A stretch of 64,000 nucleotides of DNA, from positions 166,781 to 230,780 of the forward strand of contig NZ_JBEMAR010000004.1 of the NCBI RefSeq assembly GCF_040274945.1. Direction: 5' to 3'. Origin of the DNA: Carnobacterium_B sp040274945 (GTDB taxonomy: Bacteria > Bacillota > Bacilli > Lactobacillales > Carnobacteriaceae). The notes beneath the pieces are model-generated. The model ran no database searches and was not told the DNA's origin. It saw only the letters and a program-made list of their open reading frames with translations. Of the stretch, positions 18,376 to 27,359 are shown piece by piece (position 1 is the stretch's first letter; each line of letters opens with the position of its first letter). The translations under genes and the position numbers were made by a program.

Positions 18376-19470
18376 ATGACAAATAGTGCAATTATTACAT
18401 TTGAGAATGTAAAAAAACAATACGATGATGATGAACCCGTTTTAAAAAATATCAATTTTGAAATTGAACAGGGAAAATTCTATACATTGCTTGGACCATC
18501 CGGATGTGGGAAAACAACCATTTTAAATTTGATTGCTGGTTTCACGGAGACATCAGAAGGTACGATCACATTGGATGGAAAAAAAGTAAATGATGTTCCT
18601 GCTAATAAACGTAAAGTAAATACAGTTTTTCAAGACTATGCCTTATTTCCACATATGAATGTTTTTGAAAATGTAGCTTTTGGCTTAAGAATCAAAAAAT
18701 TAGATAAAAAAGTTATCAAAGATAAAGTAGAAAACGTATTGAAAATGGTTCAATTATCGGGCTATGAAGACCGTGCAATCAGTGAAATGTCTGGTGGACA
18801 ACGTCAACGTGTAGCTATTGCACGTGCCCTAGTAAATGAACCAGAAGTTTTGTTATTAGATGAGCCTTTATCCGCACTTGATTTAAAATTGAGAACAGAA
18901 ATGCAATATGAACTGCGTGAACTGCAACAACGTTTGGGTATCACATTTGTGTTTGTTACTCATGACCAAGAAGAAGCGTTAGCAATGAGTGATGAAATAT
19001 TTGTTATGAAAAATGGCGAGATTATTCAAAGCGGCACTCCAGTAGATATTTACGATGAACCAATCAACCGGTATGTTGCAGATTTTATCGGAGAGAGCAA
19101 TATTGTTAAAGGCACGATGGTCCAAGACTATGAGGTTTCTTTTGTCGGCCATACTTTTGAATGTGTAGATGCAGGGATGAAATCGAATGAAAAAGTTGAA
19201 ATTGTTTTACGTCCAGAAGACTTAGCCTTAACAACAGTAGAAAAAGGGAAGTTAACGGTTAAAGTAGATACTCAATTGTTCCGTGGTGTACATTATGAAA
19301 TTATCGGACATGACCGGGAAAACAATGAATGGATGGTACATTCGACTAAAAAAGCAGTCGTGGGAAATGAAGTAGGCTTGTATTTTGAACCGGAAGATAT
19401 CCACGTTATGCGATTTAATGAAACAGAACAAGACTTTGATGCTCGTCTTGAAAGCTACGAAGAAGAATAG
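18376..19470 (+). CDS. potA: Spermidine/putrescine ABC transporter, ATP-binding subunit
   Basis: A 364-residue ATPase. Walker A GPSGCGKTTILNLIAG, Q-loop QDYALFPHM, signature MSGGQRQRVAIARAL, Walker B VLLLDEPLSALD and switch VTHDQEEALAMSD are all intact, with a C-terminal TOBE regulatory domain (LRPEDLAL). Together with potB, potC and potD it forms a complete polyamine importer. AAGGGAG precedes the ATG chosen; an open stretch upstream has a TTG but no ribosome binding site. The next gene starts ten bases after its stop. Confidence 0.95.
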   Translation: MTNSAIITFENVKKQYDDDEPVLKNINFEIEQGKFYTLLGPSGCGKTTILNLIAGFTETSEGTITLDGKKVNDVPANKRKVNTVFQDYALFPHMNVFENVAFGLRIKKLDKKVIKDKVENVLKMVQLSGYEDRAISEMSGGQRQRVAIARALVNEPEVLLLDEPLSALDLKLRTEMQYELRELQQRLGITFVFVTHDQEEALAMSDEIFVMKNGEIIQSGTPVDIYDEPINRYVADFIGESNIVKGTMVQDYEVSFVGHTFECVDAGMKSNEKVEIVLRPEDLALTTVEKGKLTVKVDTQLFRGVHYEIIGHDRENNEWMVHSTKKAVVGNEVGLYFEPEDIHVMRFNETEQDFDARLESYEEE

Positions 19471-19480
19471 GAGGAGAACA

Positions 19481-20296
19481 ATGACGAAAAAATCTAATGT
19501 GTTTTATTTTATACCGTACACTTTTTGGTTGCTCTTATTTGTTGTTGCTCCTTTACTCTTAATTGTGTATCAATCATTTTTTACTGTTGATGGACAATTT
19601 ACTTTAGGGAATTATCAAACGTATTTTCAATCAGGTACATATCTTAGAATGACCTTAAACTCATTTTGGTATGCATTCCTCATTACATTATTTACTTTGC
19701 TAATAAGTTACCCAACTGCGTATTTTTTGAGTAAAACAAAGCACAAACAATTGTGGCTATTATTGATTATTTTACCAACTTGGATCAATTTGTTACTAAA
19801 AGCCTATGCGTTTATCGGAATTTTTAGTGCAAATGGTACAGTGAACGATTTTCTTTCTTTTGTCGGAATAGGAAGACAGCAGTTACTATTTACTGATTTT
19901 AGTTTCTTAGCGGTTGCAACGTATATCGAAATTCCATTTATGATTTTGCCTATATTCAATGCACTTGAAGAGATGAATCCTTCTTTTATTCGAGCAAGTC
20001 GTGACTTAGGCGCAAATAGTTTTGAAACGTTTAGAAGAGTAGTGTTTCCTTTAACGCTAAATGGTGTTAAAAGTGGCGTTCAAGCGGTTTTTATTCCTTC
20101 TTTATCCCTTTTCATGTTGACACGTTTAATCGGAGGGAATCGAGTGATCACTTTAGGAACAGCTATTGAGCAACACTTCTTAGTTACCCAAAACTGGGGT
20201 ATGGGTTCGACGATTGGTGTTGTATTGATCATTGCAATGATCCTTATCATGCTCTTTACGGGAGAAAAGAAAAAGAAAGGGGCAGTTCGTAAATGA
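19481..20296 (+). CDS. potB: Spermidine/putrescine ABC transporter permease PotB
   Basis: A 271-residue membrane protein with six predicted segments. The cytoplasmic EAA-type loop is ASRDLGANSFETFRRVVFPL, which contacts PotA. AGGAGGAG precedes the ATG. The stop codon overlaps the potC start (ATGA), so translation of the two permease halves is coupled, in keeping with a one-to-one heterodimer. Confidence 0.94.
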   Translation: MTKKSNVFYFIPYTFWLLLFVVAPLLLIVYQSFFTVDGQFTLGNYQTYFQSGTYLRMTLNSFWYAFLITLFTLLISYPTAYFLSKTKHKQLWLLLIILPTWINLLLKAYAFIGIFSANGTVNDFLSFVGIGRQQLLFTDFSFLAVATYIEIPFMILPIFNALEEMNPSFIRASRDLGANSFETFRRVVFPLTLNGVKSGVQAVFIPSLSLFMLTRLIGGNRVITLGTAIEQHFLVTQNWGMGSTIGVVLIIAMILIMLFTGEKKKKGAVRK

Positions 20297-21126
20297 AAAA
20301 AAAGCGATTTAAATGGTCCAACCTCTACTTGATTTTTGCCTTTATCGTTTTATATGCACCGATTGCTTTCTTGATCTTTTACTCGTTTAATGATGGCGGA
20401 ACAATGAATAGTTTTACAGGTTTTACACTAGATAATTATGTCTCAGTATTTGAAGATACACGATTGATCGGTATTGTTTTAGATACCCTTCTCATTGCGT
20501 TGCTGTCTTCATTATTAGCAACAACTATCGGAACATTTGGAGCAATTGGAATTTACTTTTTGAAAAAAAGGAAAACAAGAAATGCTGTACTAAGCTTCAA
20601 TAATATTTTGTTGGTTTCTCCTGACGTGATTATAGGGGCAAGTTTTTTGATCTTGTTTACCTTTATCGGATTTCGTCTAGGGTTTATATCAGTATTGTTA
20701 TCCCATGTTGCTTTTAGTATTCCGATTGTCGTGTTAATGGTTTTGCCAAAGTTGCAAGAAATGAATGATACGATGATTAAAGCAGCACGAGATTTAGGTG
20801 CAAATACTTGGCAAGTACTGACAAAAGTAGTTCTTCCCAGCATTACTCCGGGTATTTTAGCAGGTTATTTTATGGCGTTTACTTACTCGTTAGATGATTT
20901 TGCGGTAACCTTCTTTGTCACAGGAAATGGGTTCACAACCTTAGCTGTAGAGATTTACTCACGAGCTCGACAAGGAGTGAGCTTGGAAATCAATGCTCTA
21001 AGTGCTTTAATGTTTGTCTTTGCATTGATTCTAGTGATTGGTTATTACTTTATCCAACAGCACAATTTAACAAAAAAACAAAAGAACAAAAAAAGACAAC
21101 ATGCTGAGGCGGTGGGCATGCGATGA
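20293..21126 (+). CDS. potC: Spermidine/putrescine ABC transporter permease PotC
   Basis: A 277-residue permease, second half of the membrane pore. It has six predicted segments and the EAA loop AARDLGANTWQVLTKVVLP; TYSLDDFAVTFFV is characteristic of PotC. It overlaps potB and potD by four bases each. The C-terminus is a lysine-rich cytoplasmic tail. Confidence 0.94.
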   Translation: MKKKRFKWSNLYLIFAFIVLYAPIAFLIFYSFNDGGTMNSFTGFTLDNYVSVFEDTRLIGIVLDTLLIALLSSLLATTIGTFGAIGIYFLKKRKTRNAVLSFNNILLVSPDVIIGASFLILFTFIGFRLGFISVLLSHVAFSIPIVVLMVLPKLQEMNDTMIKAARDLGANTWQVLTKVVLPSITPGILAGYFMAFTYSLDDFAVTFFVTGNGFTTLAVEIYSRARQGVSLEINALSALMFVFALILVIGYYFIQQHNLTKKQKNKKRQHAEAVGMR

Positions 21127-22196
21127 AAAAATTACTATTCATGGTTTTATCTATTCTTGTAGTTTGTGGGGGCTTGTACCTCGGTGCAGATCAACTCGAA
21201 AAGGCACAAGGAATTACAGGAGAAAATAGTTTGAATTTGTATAACTGGGGAGATTACATTGACCCAGAATTGATTACCAAATTTGAAGAGGAAACGGGCT
21301 ATCGAGTAACCTATGAAACCTTCGATTCTAACGAAGCAATGTACACAAAAATAGAACAAGGTGGAACAAATTATGATTTAGCCGTTCCTAGTGAATACAT
21401 GATTGAGAGAATGATCGATGAAAATTTATTGATTGAATTAGATCAGTCCAAAATTAAAGGACTCAATCATATTGATGCTCAATTCCTGGATCAACCCTTT
21501 GACCCAGATAATCAATACTCTATTCCTTATTTCTGGGGAACGTTAGGAATCATCTACAATGATAAATTTGTGGATGAAGATGCTATTCAACATTGGGATG
21601 ACTTATGGAATCCAGATTTAAAAAATAAAGTCATGTTGATTGATGGAGCGCGTGAAATTATCGGTTTATCATTAGATAGTGAAGGACATTCTCTAAATTC
21701 AAAAGATGACGAACAACTAGCTGCTGCAGCTGAAAAATTAGGCAGTTTGACGCCTAACGTAAAAGCTATTGTTGCAGACGAAATCAAAATGTATATGATT
21801 CAAGAAGAAGCTTCAGTAGCCGTTACTTTTTCTGGTGAGGCATCTGAAATGTTATGGGAAAACGAAAATCTTCATTACGTCATTCCAAGTGAAGGCTCAA
21901 ATTTATGGTTTGATAATTTTGTTATTCCAAAAACGGCTAAAAACTTTGATGCAGCTTATGCATTTATCAACTTTATGCTAGAACCAGAAAATGCAGCACA
22001 AAATGCCGAATACGTAGGCTACTCAACACCTAATAAAACAGCATTAGAACTCTTACCATCTGAAATAACAGATGATGAACAATTTTATCCAAATGAAGAA
22101 ACTATGAAAAACCTAGAAGTCTACGAAGACTTAGGCTCCGAATACATCGGCATCTACAACGACTACTTCCTAGAATTCAAAATGCACAGAAAGTAA
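21123..22196 (+). CDS. potD: Spermidine/putrescine-binding protein PotD
   Basis: A 357-residue extracellular binding protein of family 1. It has an N-terminal signal or membrane anchor (LLFMVLSILVVCGGLYLG). LYNWGDYIDPELITKFEEET and the later VPSEYMIERMI, PYFWGTLGIIYN and WFDNFVIPKTAKN segments are typical polyamine-site regions. There is a cysteine in the hydrophobic stretch (VVCGG), so lipid anchoring is possible although it is not a classical lipobox. It is the last gene of the operon. The stop codon abuts the first copy of a tandem structured repeat, so the potD mRNA would end in that structure. Confidence 0.94.
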   Translation: MKKLLFMVLSILVVCGGLYLGADQLEKAQGITGENSLNLYNWGDYIDPELITKFEEETGYRVTYETFDSNEAMYTKIEQGGTNYDLAVPSEYMIERMIDENLLIELDQSKIKGLNHIDAQFLDQPFDPDNQYSIPYFWGTLGIIYNDKFVDEDAIQHWDDLWNPDLKNKVMLIDGAREIIGLSLDSEGHSLNSKDDEQLAAAAEKLGSLTPNVKAIVADEIKMYMIQEEASVAVTFSGEASEMLWENENLHYVIPSEGSNLWFDNFVIPKTAKNFDAAYAFINFMLEPENAAQNAEYVGYSTPNKTALELLPSEITDDEQFYPNEETMKNLEVYEDLGSEYIGIYNDYFLEFKMHRK

Positions 22197-22549
22197 GGAT
22201 GCGAAGTTCGACGTTTAGGCTTGAAAGAAAAACAAAGAATATCGTAGAGGATGTCTCATCCTCGCAGAGATTCTGTTTTTTCCGAGAGCCTGTCGAACGC
22301 AGCTCAACTAAACCAGGATGTGTAGCATACCGCTTAGACTTGACAGAAAAACAAGTAATTCTGTAAGGGATGTTTCATCCCTGCAAGAATTACGTTTTTT
22401 CCGAAAGTCTGGTATGCGCAACTCAACTAAAGGATGCGGAGAGACCCTGAAAGACACACAGTAAAAACAGGAAATCACAAAGAAGATGTTCCATCTTCGG
22501 CGTGATTTATCTTTTTTACAAAGTGTCAGGGTCTCGCAGCTCAACTAAA
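22197..22549. repeat. Three tandem ~117-bp units, each a long branched-free hairpin; possible structured RNA
   Basis: Units start at 22197, 22315 and 22431 (periods 118, 116 and about 119). Each folds as one long interrupted hairpin with the same parts: outer stem (TTCGAC/GTCGAA; GCATACC/GGTATGC; GAGACCCTG/CAGGGTCTC), a four-base bulge on the 5' side only, a second stem (AGGCT/AGCCT; AGACT/AGTCT; ACAC/GTGT), an A-run pairing a T-run, a further stem (in unit 2 GTAATTCT/AGAATTAC, in unit 3 AAATCAC/GTGATTT) and an apical hairpin (GAGGATG/CATCCTC; GGGATG/CATCCC; GAAGATG/CATCTTC). All stems differ in sequence but keep pairing. Unpaired AGGATG before and GCARCTCAACTAAA after each unit are conserved. 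A degenerate AGAATG start follows unit 3. It begins at the base after the potD stop codon. I do not recognise the family. Confidence 0.85.
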
Positions 22550-22591
22550 AGAATGCTGAACTTCCTTTTTAGATTCCGTAAAATATGAAGC

Positions 22592-22626
22592 AAACCCACT
22601 GAAGGCACAACCTCTTCAGTGGGTTT
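22592..22626 (+). terminator. Terminator before rpiA
   Basis: A 13-base stem AAACCCACTGAAG/CTTCAGTGGGTTT with a nine-base loop, ending in TTTT. It lies after the repeat array and would end any transcript from the pot operon. Confidence 0.88.
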
Positions 22627-22813
22627 TACTGTTTAATGGATAAATAAAGCATGATTCTCGAAGATTTGTCCAATTTGAATCTAAAATTGAATGATTCATT
22701 AAAAAATAGTGACATCTTTTTTTATGCATTATTTTTAGTTGTTCATACTCTATAGAGTGGGCGTTATGCTATACTAATGTTGAATAAAAGTACGCATCAG
22801 GAGGGTCAAAAAG

Positions 22814-23485
22814 ATGAATTTAAAGCAATTAGTTGGGGAAAAAGCAGCAGAATATGTAACAGAAGGTATGGTTGTTGGATTAGGAACTGGGTCAACGGCT
22901 TATTATATGGTTGAAGCTCTTGGAAAGCGCGTTAAAGAGGGACTAACGATTACTGGAGTAACAACTTCTACTCGTACAAAAGAACAAGCTGAACAGTTAG
23001 GTATTCCACTAAAAACAATTGATGAAGTTGAAAAAGTAGATGTAACGATTGATGGTGCTGACGAGATTGATGCTCATTATCAAGGGGTAAAAGGTGGAGG
23101 TGGAGCTCTTCTATTCGAAAAAATTGTTGCAGATTATTCAAAAAAAGTGATTTGGATTGTTGATGAAAGTAAAATGGTCGAAACATTGGGTGCATTTCCT
23201 TTACCAATAGAAGTATTACCTTATGGCAGTCAGCAATTGATGCGTATATTTGATGAAAAAGGATTCCAGCCGTCGATGAGAAAAAATGAGACTGACGAGA
23301 ACTATTTAACAGATGGCGGACATTATATCATCGATTTACATATAGCTAAGATAGAAGATCCTCAGTCATTAGCTTTATGGTTAGACGGGTTAACAGGCGT
23401 TATGGAACATGGATTGTTTCTTGATCGTGTGAACACCATCATTGTAGGGCGTGAATCGGGTTTAGAAATTATTGAGGCACGCTAA
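22814..23485 (+). CDS. rpiA: Ribose-5-phosphate isomerase A
   Basis: A 223-residue enzyme interconverting ribose-5-phosphate and ribulose-5-phosphate in the pentose phosphate pathway. Motifs are VVGLGTGSTAYYMVEAL, the phosphate-binding TTSTRTKEQA, IDGADEID and KGGGGALLFEKIVA, with the catalytic D, E and K in the last two. GGAGGG precedes the ATG. The neighbouring pdp produces ribose-1-phosphate or deoxyribose-1-phosphate from nucleosides, so the pair suits use of nucleoside sugars, though 146 bases and a possible separate promoter lie between. Confidence 0.96.
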   Translation: MNLKQLVGEKAAEYVTEGMVVGLGTGSTAYYMVEALGKRVKEGLTITGVTTSTRTKEQAEQLGIPLKTIDEVEKVDVTIDGADEIDAHYQGVKGGGGALLFEKIVADYSKKVIWIVDESKMVETLGAFPLPIEVLPYGSQQLMRIFDEKGFQPSMRKNETDENYLTDGGHYIIDLHIAKIEDPQSLALWLDGLTGVMEHGLFLDRVNTIIVGRESGLEIIEAR

Positions 23486-23564
23486 AAATAAACGAATGAT
23501 CCAGAAGATCACTATGGCTAAAAGATTGGCGAATGATGAGGAAATTGTTAGAATATATAAGTGA

Positions 23565-23578
23565 TGAAAACGTTTTTT
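23565..23578 (+). promoter_or_regulatory. Possible cre site upstream of pdp
   Basis: TGAAAACGTTTTTT matches 12 of 14 positions of the catabolite-responsive element consensus TGWAANCGNTNWCA, missing the final CA. It lies between rpiA and pdp; nucleoside catabolism is often CcpA-controlled. Weak evidence. Confidence 0.35.
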
Positions 23579-23631
23579 TGAAGATTGTGGTAAGATAAGT
23601 GAATCAATTTAAATAAAGGGGTATCAGCTAA

Positions 23632-24933
23632 ATGAGAATGGTCGATTTGATTACAAAAAAACAACATGGAAATGCTTTAACTACTGAAGAGATCAATACC
23701 ATGATCGAAGAATATACAGAAGGTAAAATTCCAGAGTACCAAATGAGTGCAATGTTGATGGCAATTTATTTTAAAGACATGGATGATCGCGAGAAAAGTG
23801 ATCTAACGATGAGTATTGTTCATTCTGGCGAAGAAATTGACCTGTCAGCCATTAAAGGTGTAAAGGTAGACAAACACTCAACAGGTGGAGTAGGCGATAC
23901 GACAACGCTTGTTTTAGCGCCTCTAGTAGCAAGTTTAGGTATTCCAATGGCTAAGATGAGCGGGCGCGGTCTTGGTCACACAGGTGGGACAATTGATAAA
24001 TTAGAAGCCATTCCAGGGTTTAACGTAGAATTGACTCAAGAGAAATTTATTGAATTAGTAAATGAAAATAAAGTAGCTGTAATCGGGCAATCCGGTAACT
24101 TAACACCAGCAGATAAAAAATTGTATGCTCTAAGAGACGTAACAAGCACAGTTGAATCTATTCCATTGATTGCAAGTTCGATCATGAGTAAAAAAATAGC
24201 AGCCGGAGCAGATGCTATCGTATTAGATGTGAAAACAGGCGCTGGAGCCTTCATGAAGACAACAGATGATGCTAGATTGTTAGCTCACGCTATGGTTCAA
24301 ATCGGAAACCGCGTTGGACGTAATACAATGGCCGTTATTTCTGATATGAGTCAACCACTAGGTTTTGCAATTGGGAATGCTTTAGAAGTTAAAGAAGCAA
24401 TTGACGCTTTAAATGGTAAAGGACCTGCTGATTTAATGGACTTATGTTTGACGTTAGGCAGCCAAATGGTTCACTTGGCTGGCATAGGAAAAGATTTAGA
24501 TGAAGCAAGATCTTTATTAGAAGAATCCATTAGCAATGGTAAAGCACTGGAAAAATTTAAAACATTTATTGCTTCTCAAGGCGGAGACACGAGCGTTATT
24601 GATAATCCAGAGTTATTGCCAAAATCAGATTACCAAATTGATGTTTTAGCAAATAGAGACGGATACGTTTCAGAAATTATAGCGGATGAGTTGGGAATTG
24701 CAGCAATGATGTTAGGTGCTGGACGAGCAACAAAAGAAAGCGAAATTGATTTAGCAGTGGGTATTGTCTTGCATAAAAAAGTAGGCGACGTTGTTAAAAA
24801 AGGTGAAGCGTTACTGACGATTCACACAAATCAAGAAGAAGTTCCAGATGTAGAACAAAAAATCTGGGAAGGGATCACAATAGCTGATTCAGCTACACCA
24901 ATTCCTTTAATTCATGAAGTTATCTTAAATTAA
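23632..24933 (+). CDS. pdp: Pyrimidine-nucleoside phosphorylase
   Basis: A 433-residue enzyme that splits uridine, thymidine or deoxyuridine with phosphate. KHSTGGVGDTTTLVLAPLVA and MSGRGLGHTGGTIDKLE are the glycosyltransferase family 3 signature that binds phosphate and base. The C-terminal domain has the usual GAGRATKESEIDLAVG segment. AAAGGGG precedes the ATG. It ends at a long terminator shared with the convergent small gene. Confidence 0.95.
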   Translation: MRMVDLITKKQHGNALTTEEINTMIEEYTEGKIPEYQMSAMLMAIYFKDMDDREKSDLTMSIVHSGEEIDLSAIKGVKVDKHSTGGVGDTTTLVLAPLVASLGIPMAKMSGRGLGHTGGTIDKLEAIPGFNVELTQEKFIELVNENKVAVIGQSGNLTPADKKLYALRDVTSTVESIPLIASSIMSKKIAAGADAIVLDVKTGAGAFMKTTDDARLLAHAMVQIGNRVGRNTMAVISDMSQPLGFAIGNALEVKEAIDALNGKGPADLMDLCLTLGSQMVHLAGIGKDLDEARSLLEESISNGKALEKFKTFIASQGGDTSVIDNPELLPKSDYQIDVLANRDGYVSEIIADELGIAAMMLGAGRATKESEIDLAVGIVLHKKVGDVVKKGEALLTIHTNQEEVPDVEQKIWEGITIADSATPIPLIHEVILN

Positions 24934-24985
24934 AAAATGAAAAAAGAGTGTTGAGATTTTTCTCAACACTCTTTTTTCATTTTTT
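24932..24985. terminator. Bidirectional 25-bp terminator hairpin
   Basis: A perfect 25-base inverted repeat containing GAGTGTTGAGA/TCTCAACACTC with a TTTT loop and A/T flanks. It overlaps the 3' ends of both convergent genes. Confidence 0.92.
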
Positions 24986-25186
24986 ATGTGGATCCGAAAA
25001 TAAATAGTAAAGAACATAAAGAATAATACCAAAAATACCAACGATTAAGATGACACCCATTAAAGCATGCAAGATAGCCCAAAAGCCTCCACTATAAACA
25101 GCATTTTTAAGTGCGGGTACAAAAAAGTACACTAAAAAATAAGCAATACTAACAAAGAAAGATCCAATGACTATTCTTTTTAACAT
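24977..25186 (-). CDS. Small two-segment membrane protein
   Basis: A 69-residue protein with two hydrophobic segments (IVIGSFFVSIAYFLVYFFV and ALMGVILIVGIFGIILYVLY) and a charged C-terminus (FSDPHKK). AAAGGAG is spaced eight bases before the ATG, which supports it as a real gene. I do not recognise the family. It is monocistronic and divergent from azlC. Confidence 0.7.
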   Translation of the reverse strand: MLKRIVIGSFFVSIAYFLVYFFVPALKNAVYSGGFWAILHALMGVILIVGIFGIILYVLYYLFSDPHKK

Positions 25187-25365
25187 GTATACTAACTCCT
25201 TTCATGCGTCATTCAATAGGTTTACATTATCAAAAGTGGGAAAGAGTTACAATCTAATTAAATTAATCCAATTTTTTCGTAGCGCTAATTAACGAGAAGT
25301 TCTACTAAAAAAACATGACAATGTGATATACTAGCTGTTACACGTTCGTTAGGAGGGATTGCAAA

Positions 25366-26085
25366 ATGAAAAAACAAGATTGGATGGATGGATTAAAAGT
25401 GATTTATCCAGTCATGATCAGTTATGTGCCGTTGGGATTAGCCGGTGGTATGGTTTTATATGACGCAGGATTCAATGCGGTAACTATTTTAGCAATGAGT
25501 TTACTCGTTTTTGGAGGAGCAGCTCAATTTATGGCGGCTTCAATGGTAAGCATGGGAGCTTCAATTCCAGCAATTATTACAATGACATTCTTTTTAAATC
25601 TGCGACATTTATTAATGAGCTCCAGTATGTCTGGTTTTATCAAAAAAACGTCTCTACCATTTACTCTTTTTTTCAGTCACACTCTAGCGGATGAGTCATT
25701 TGCTATTAATTACAATCAATTTAAAAATCATGAATGGACTGCAAATAAAGCTTTATCAATCAATATCTTAAATTACCTTACATGGTCTTTCAGTACCTTT
25801 ATTGGTGCAATTGTCGGAAGTGCTTGGGTTATTGATACAACAATTATAAACTATGTTTTAATCGCTATGTTTATCAGTCTACTGGTCAGTCAATTTGTAT
25901 CTAAACTGTACGTTTTTGTGGGGTTAACAGCCGGAGTATTAGCTGTTGTTTTTACCATTCTTTTACAACATACGATTGCACTAGTGATTGCTGCAATCTT
26001 AGCCTCATTTATCGGCTATTTTGCTGATGAATACTTAACGAATAAAAAAGTAAGAATAGGAAATGAGGGGATAGATTATGACTAG
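25366..26085 (+). CDS. azlC: Branched-chain amino-acid exporter subunit AzlC
   Basis: A 239-residue membrane protein of the LIV-E/AzlC family, with about six hydrophobic segments. Typical regions are PVMISYVPLGLAGGMVLYDAG, FGGAAQFMAASMV and FFLNLRHLLMSSSM. It works with the overlapping azlD gene (eight-base overlap) as a two-component exporter of branched-chain amino acids or their analogues. AGGAGGG precedes the ATG. Confidence 0.93.
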   Translation: MKKQDWMDGLKVIYPVMISYVPLGLAGGMVLYDAGFNAVTILAMSLLVFGGAAQFMAASMVSMGASIPAIITMTFFLNLRHLLMSSSMSGFIKKTSLPFTLFFSHTLADESFAINYNQFKNHEWTANKALSINILNYLTWSFSTFIGAIVGSAWVIDTTIINYVLIAMFISLLVSQFVSKLYVFVGLTAGVLAVVFTILLQHTIALVIAAILASFIGYFADEYLTNKKVRIGNEGIDYD

Positions 26086-26401
26086 TCAGCAACTGCAGCT
26101 GATCCTAGGTATGGCAATCGTTACCTATATCCCACGAGTATTGCCCATGCTTGTTTTAAGCAATCGTTCCGTACCGGATAAAATTTCAAAATGGATGTCG
26201 TTTATTCCTGTATCTATATTTGCAGCTTTAATATTTTCGGATATTTTCTTCTGGGAAGGCCAATTTAACGTTGATCCAATAAATAATATAAAACTAATCC
26301 CTTCTGTTATTGTCTTTTTCGTGGCCTATAAAACAAAAAGTCTTTTATGGTCTATGGTATTAGGAATCACTGCAATTACTTTAATGGTGTATATGGTTTG
26401 A
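26078..26401 (+). CDS. azlD: Branched-chain amino-acid exporter subunit AzlD
   Basis: A 107-residue membrane protein of the AzlD family with about four hydrophobic segments (MAIVTYIPRVLPML, WMSFIPVSIFAALIFSDI, IKLIPSVIVFFVAYKTKS). It begins inside the last codons of azlC, so the subunits are translated together. Confidence 0.92.
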   Translation: MTSQQLQLILGMAIVTYIPRVLPMLVLSNRSVPDKISKWMSFIPVSIFAALIFSDIFFWEGQFNVDPINNIKLIPSVIVFFVAYKTKSLLWSMVLGITAITLMVYMV

Positions 26402-26506
26402 AAAATGAAAGAATAAATGTTCAAATGAAGTGCAAAATGCTACAATTATTTTGCTGAAAAAGTATACTTAAGGGACTAAGGCCGTTATTGGAGAGGAAGA
26501 ACGAAA

Positions 26507-27292
26507 ATGATTTATAAATGTGATGAAAGTAAACGAGAAGATGTATTGAATTTTCTCTATCAGGACCCAAGCGTAAATTTGTTTGCTATTGGCGATATTG
26601 AAACATATGGAGTTGAGCATTTTGATGTAGATGTATGGGCTTATGTCAATAATAAAGATGACATTATTGGTGTCTTAGTGCGTTATAAAGAAAATCTTAT
26701 GCCGATCCATGGAAAAGATTTTGAAGGATTCGATACTTTCTTACCCTTGATCCAAAGTTTGAGCCCTATGTATATATCTGGCAGTGAGGAAGTCATTGCT
26801 CAATATGAAGAAGAGTTTATAGACTATGAAAAAGAAGAAAACTGTTTGGCTGAGTGCAAAGAGCTGGAAATGGAAAGTCCGCTTCTTCAACAAGTTGTTC
26901 CCTTAGATAAAGAAGATATTCAATCCTATATCGATTCTCTAAAAGAAACGGGTATGAAGCATGAACAAACAATTGAAGAAATTGCAAATGACTTGGATTT
27001 AAACACGAGTGGGATCCAAGTGATCAAAGACGAAAATGGTAAAATTATTTCCTCTGGTCGAATTGCCATTGAAACAAAACTATCAGGTATGATACTAGCT
27101 GTTGGTACGATTGAAAGTTACCGTAAACAGGGGTATGCAACAGCTATAGTGTCTGCTTTAGTGAATTATTGTAACATGAAGGATAAAACGGCTTGTTTAT
27201 TTTATTCTGATCCAGATGTCGGCCGATTGTATCAACACTTGGGCTTTAAGGATACACAAAAGTGGATCATGCTAAAAAATAAAGAAGATTAA
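26507..27292 (+). CDS. Two-part GNAT-family acetyltransferase
   Basis: A 261-residue protein. The C-terminal half is a clear GNAT domain (GMILAVGTIESYRKQGYATAIVSALV, where RKQGYA binds acetyl-CoA; FYSDPDVGRLYQHLGFK at the end). The N-terminal half (NFLYQDPSVNLFAIGDIE) resembles a degenerate GNAT fold, as in several Firmicute acetyltransferases of unknown substrate. GAGAGGAAG precedes the ATG. It has its own terminator and no obvious pathway partner. Confidence 0.85.
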   Translation: MIYKCDESKREDVLNFLYQDPSVNLFAIGDIETYGVEHFDVDVWAYVNNKDDIIGVLVRYKENLMPIHGKDFEGFDTFLPLIQSLSPMYISGSEEVIAQYEEEFIDYEKEENCLAECKELEMESPLLQQVVPLDKEDIQSYIDSLKETGMKHEQTIEEIANDLDLNTSGIQVIKDENGKIISSGRIAIETKLSGMILAVGTIESYRKQGYATAIVSALVNYCNMKDKTACLFYSDPDVGRLYQHLGFKDTQKWIMLKNKED

Positions 27293-27301
27293 AAAAAATT
27301 A

Positions 27302-27347
27302 GACAAATAAGGTCAGCCATTGAATTTAATGGCTGACCTTATTTGTC
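27302..27347. terminator. Bidirectional 20-bp terminator hairpin
   Basis: A perfect 20-base inverted repeat containing AAGGTCAGCCATT/AATGGCTGACCTT with a six-base loop, between the acetyltransferase and the mevalonate operon. The T-runs are short. Confidence 0.88.
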
Positions 27348-27359
27348 TTGTTAGTAGAA

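Noticed and set aside
22308..22544. 78-codon minus-strand open frame inside the tandem structured repeats
   Set aside because: No ribosome binding site, no recognisable protein, and the sequence is fully explained by paired repeat arms.
22197..22549. CRISPR array
   Set aside because: Units are about 117 bp with long internal pairing and only three copies; no short identical repeats with unique spacers and no cas genes.
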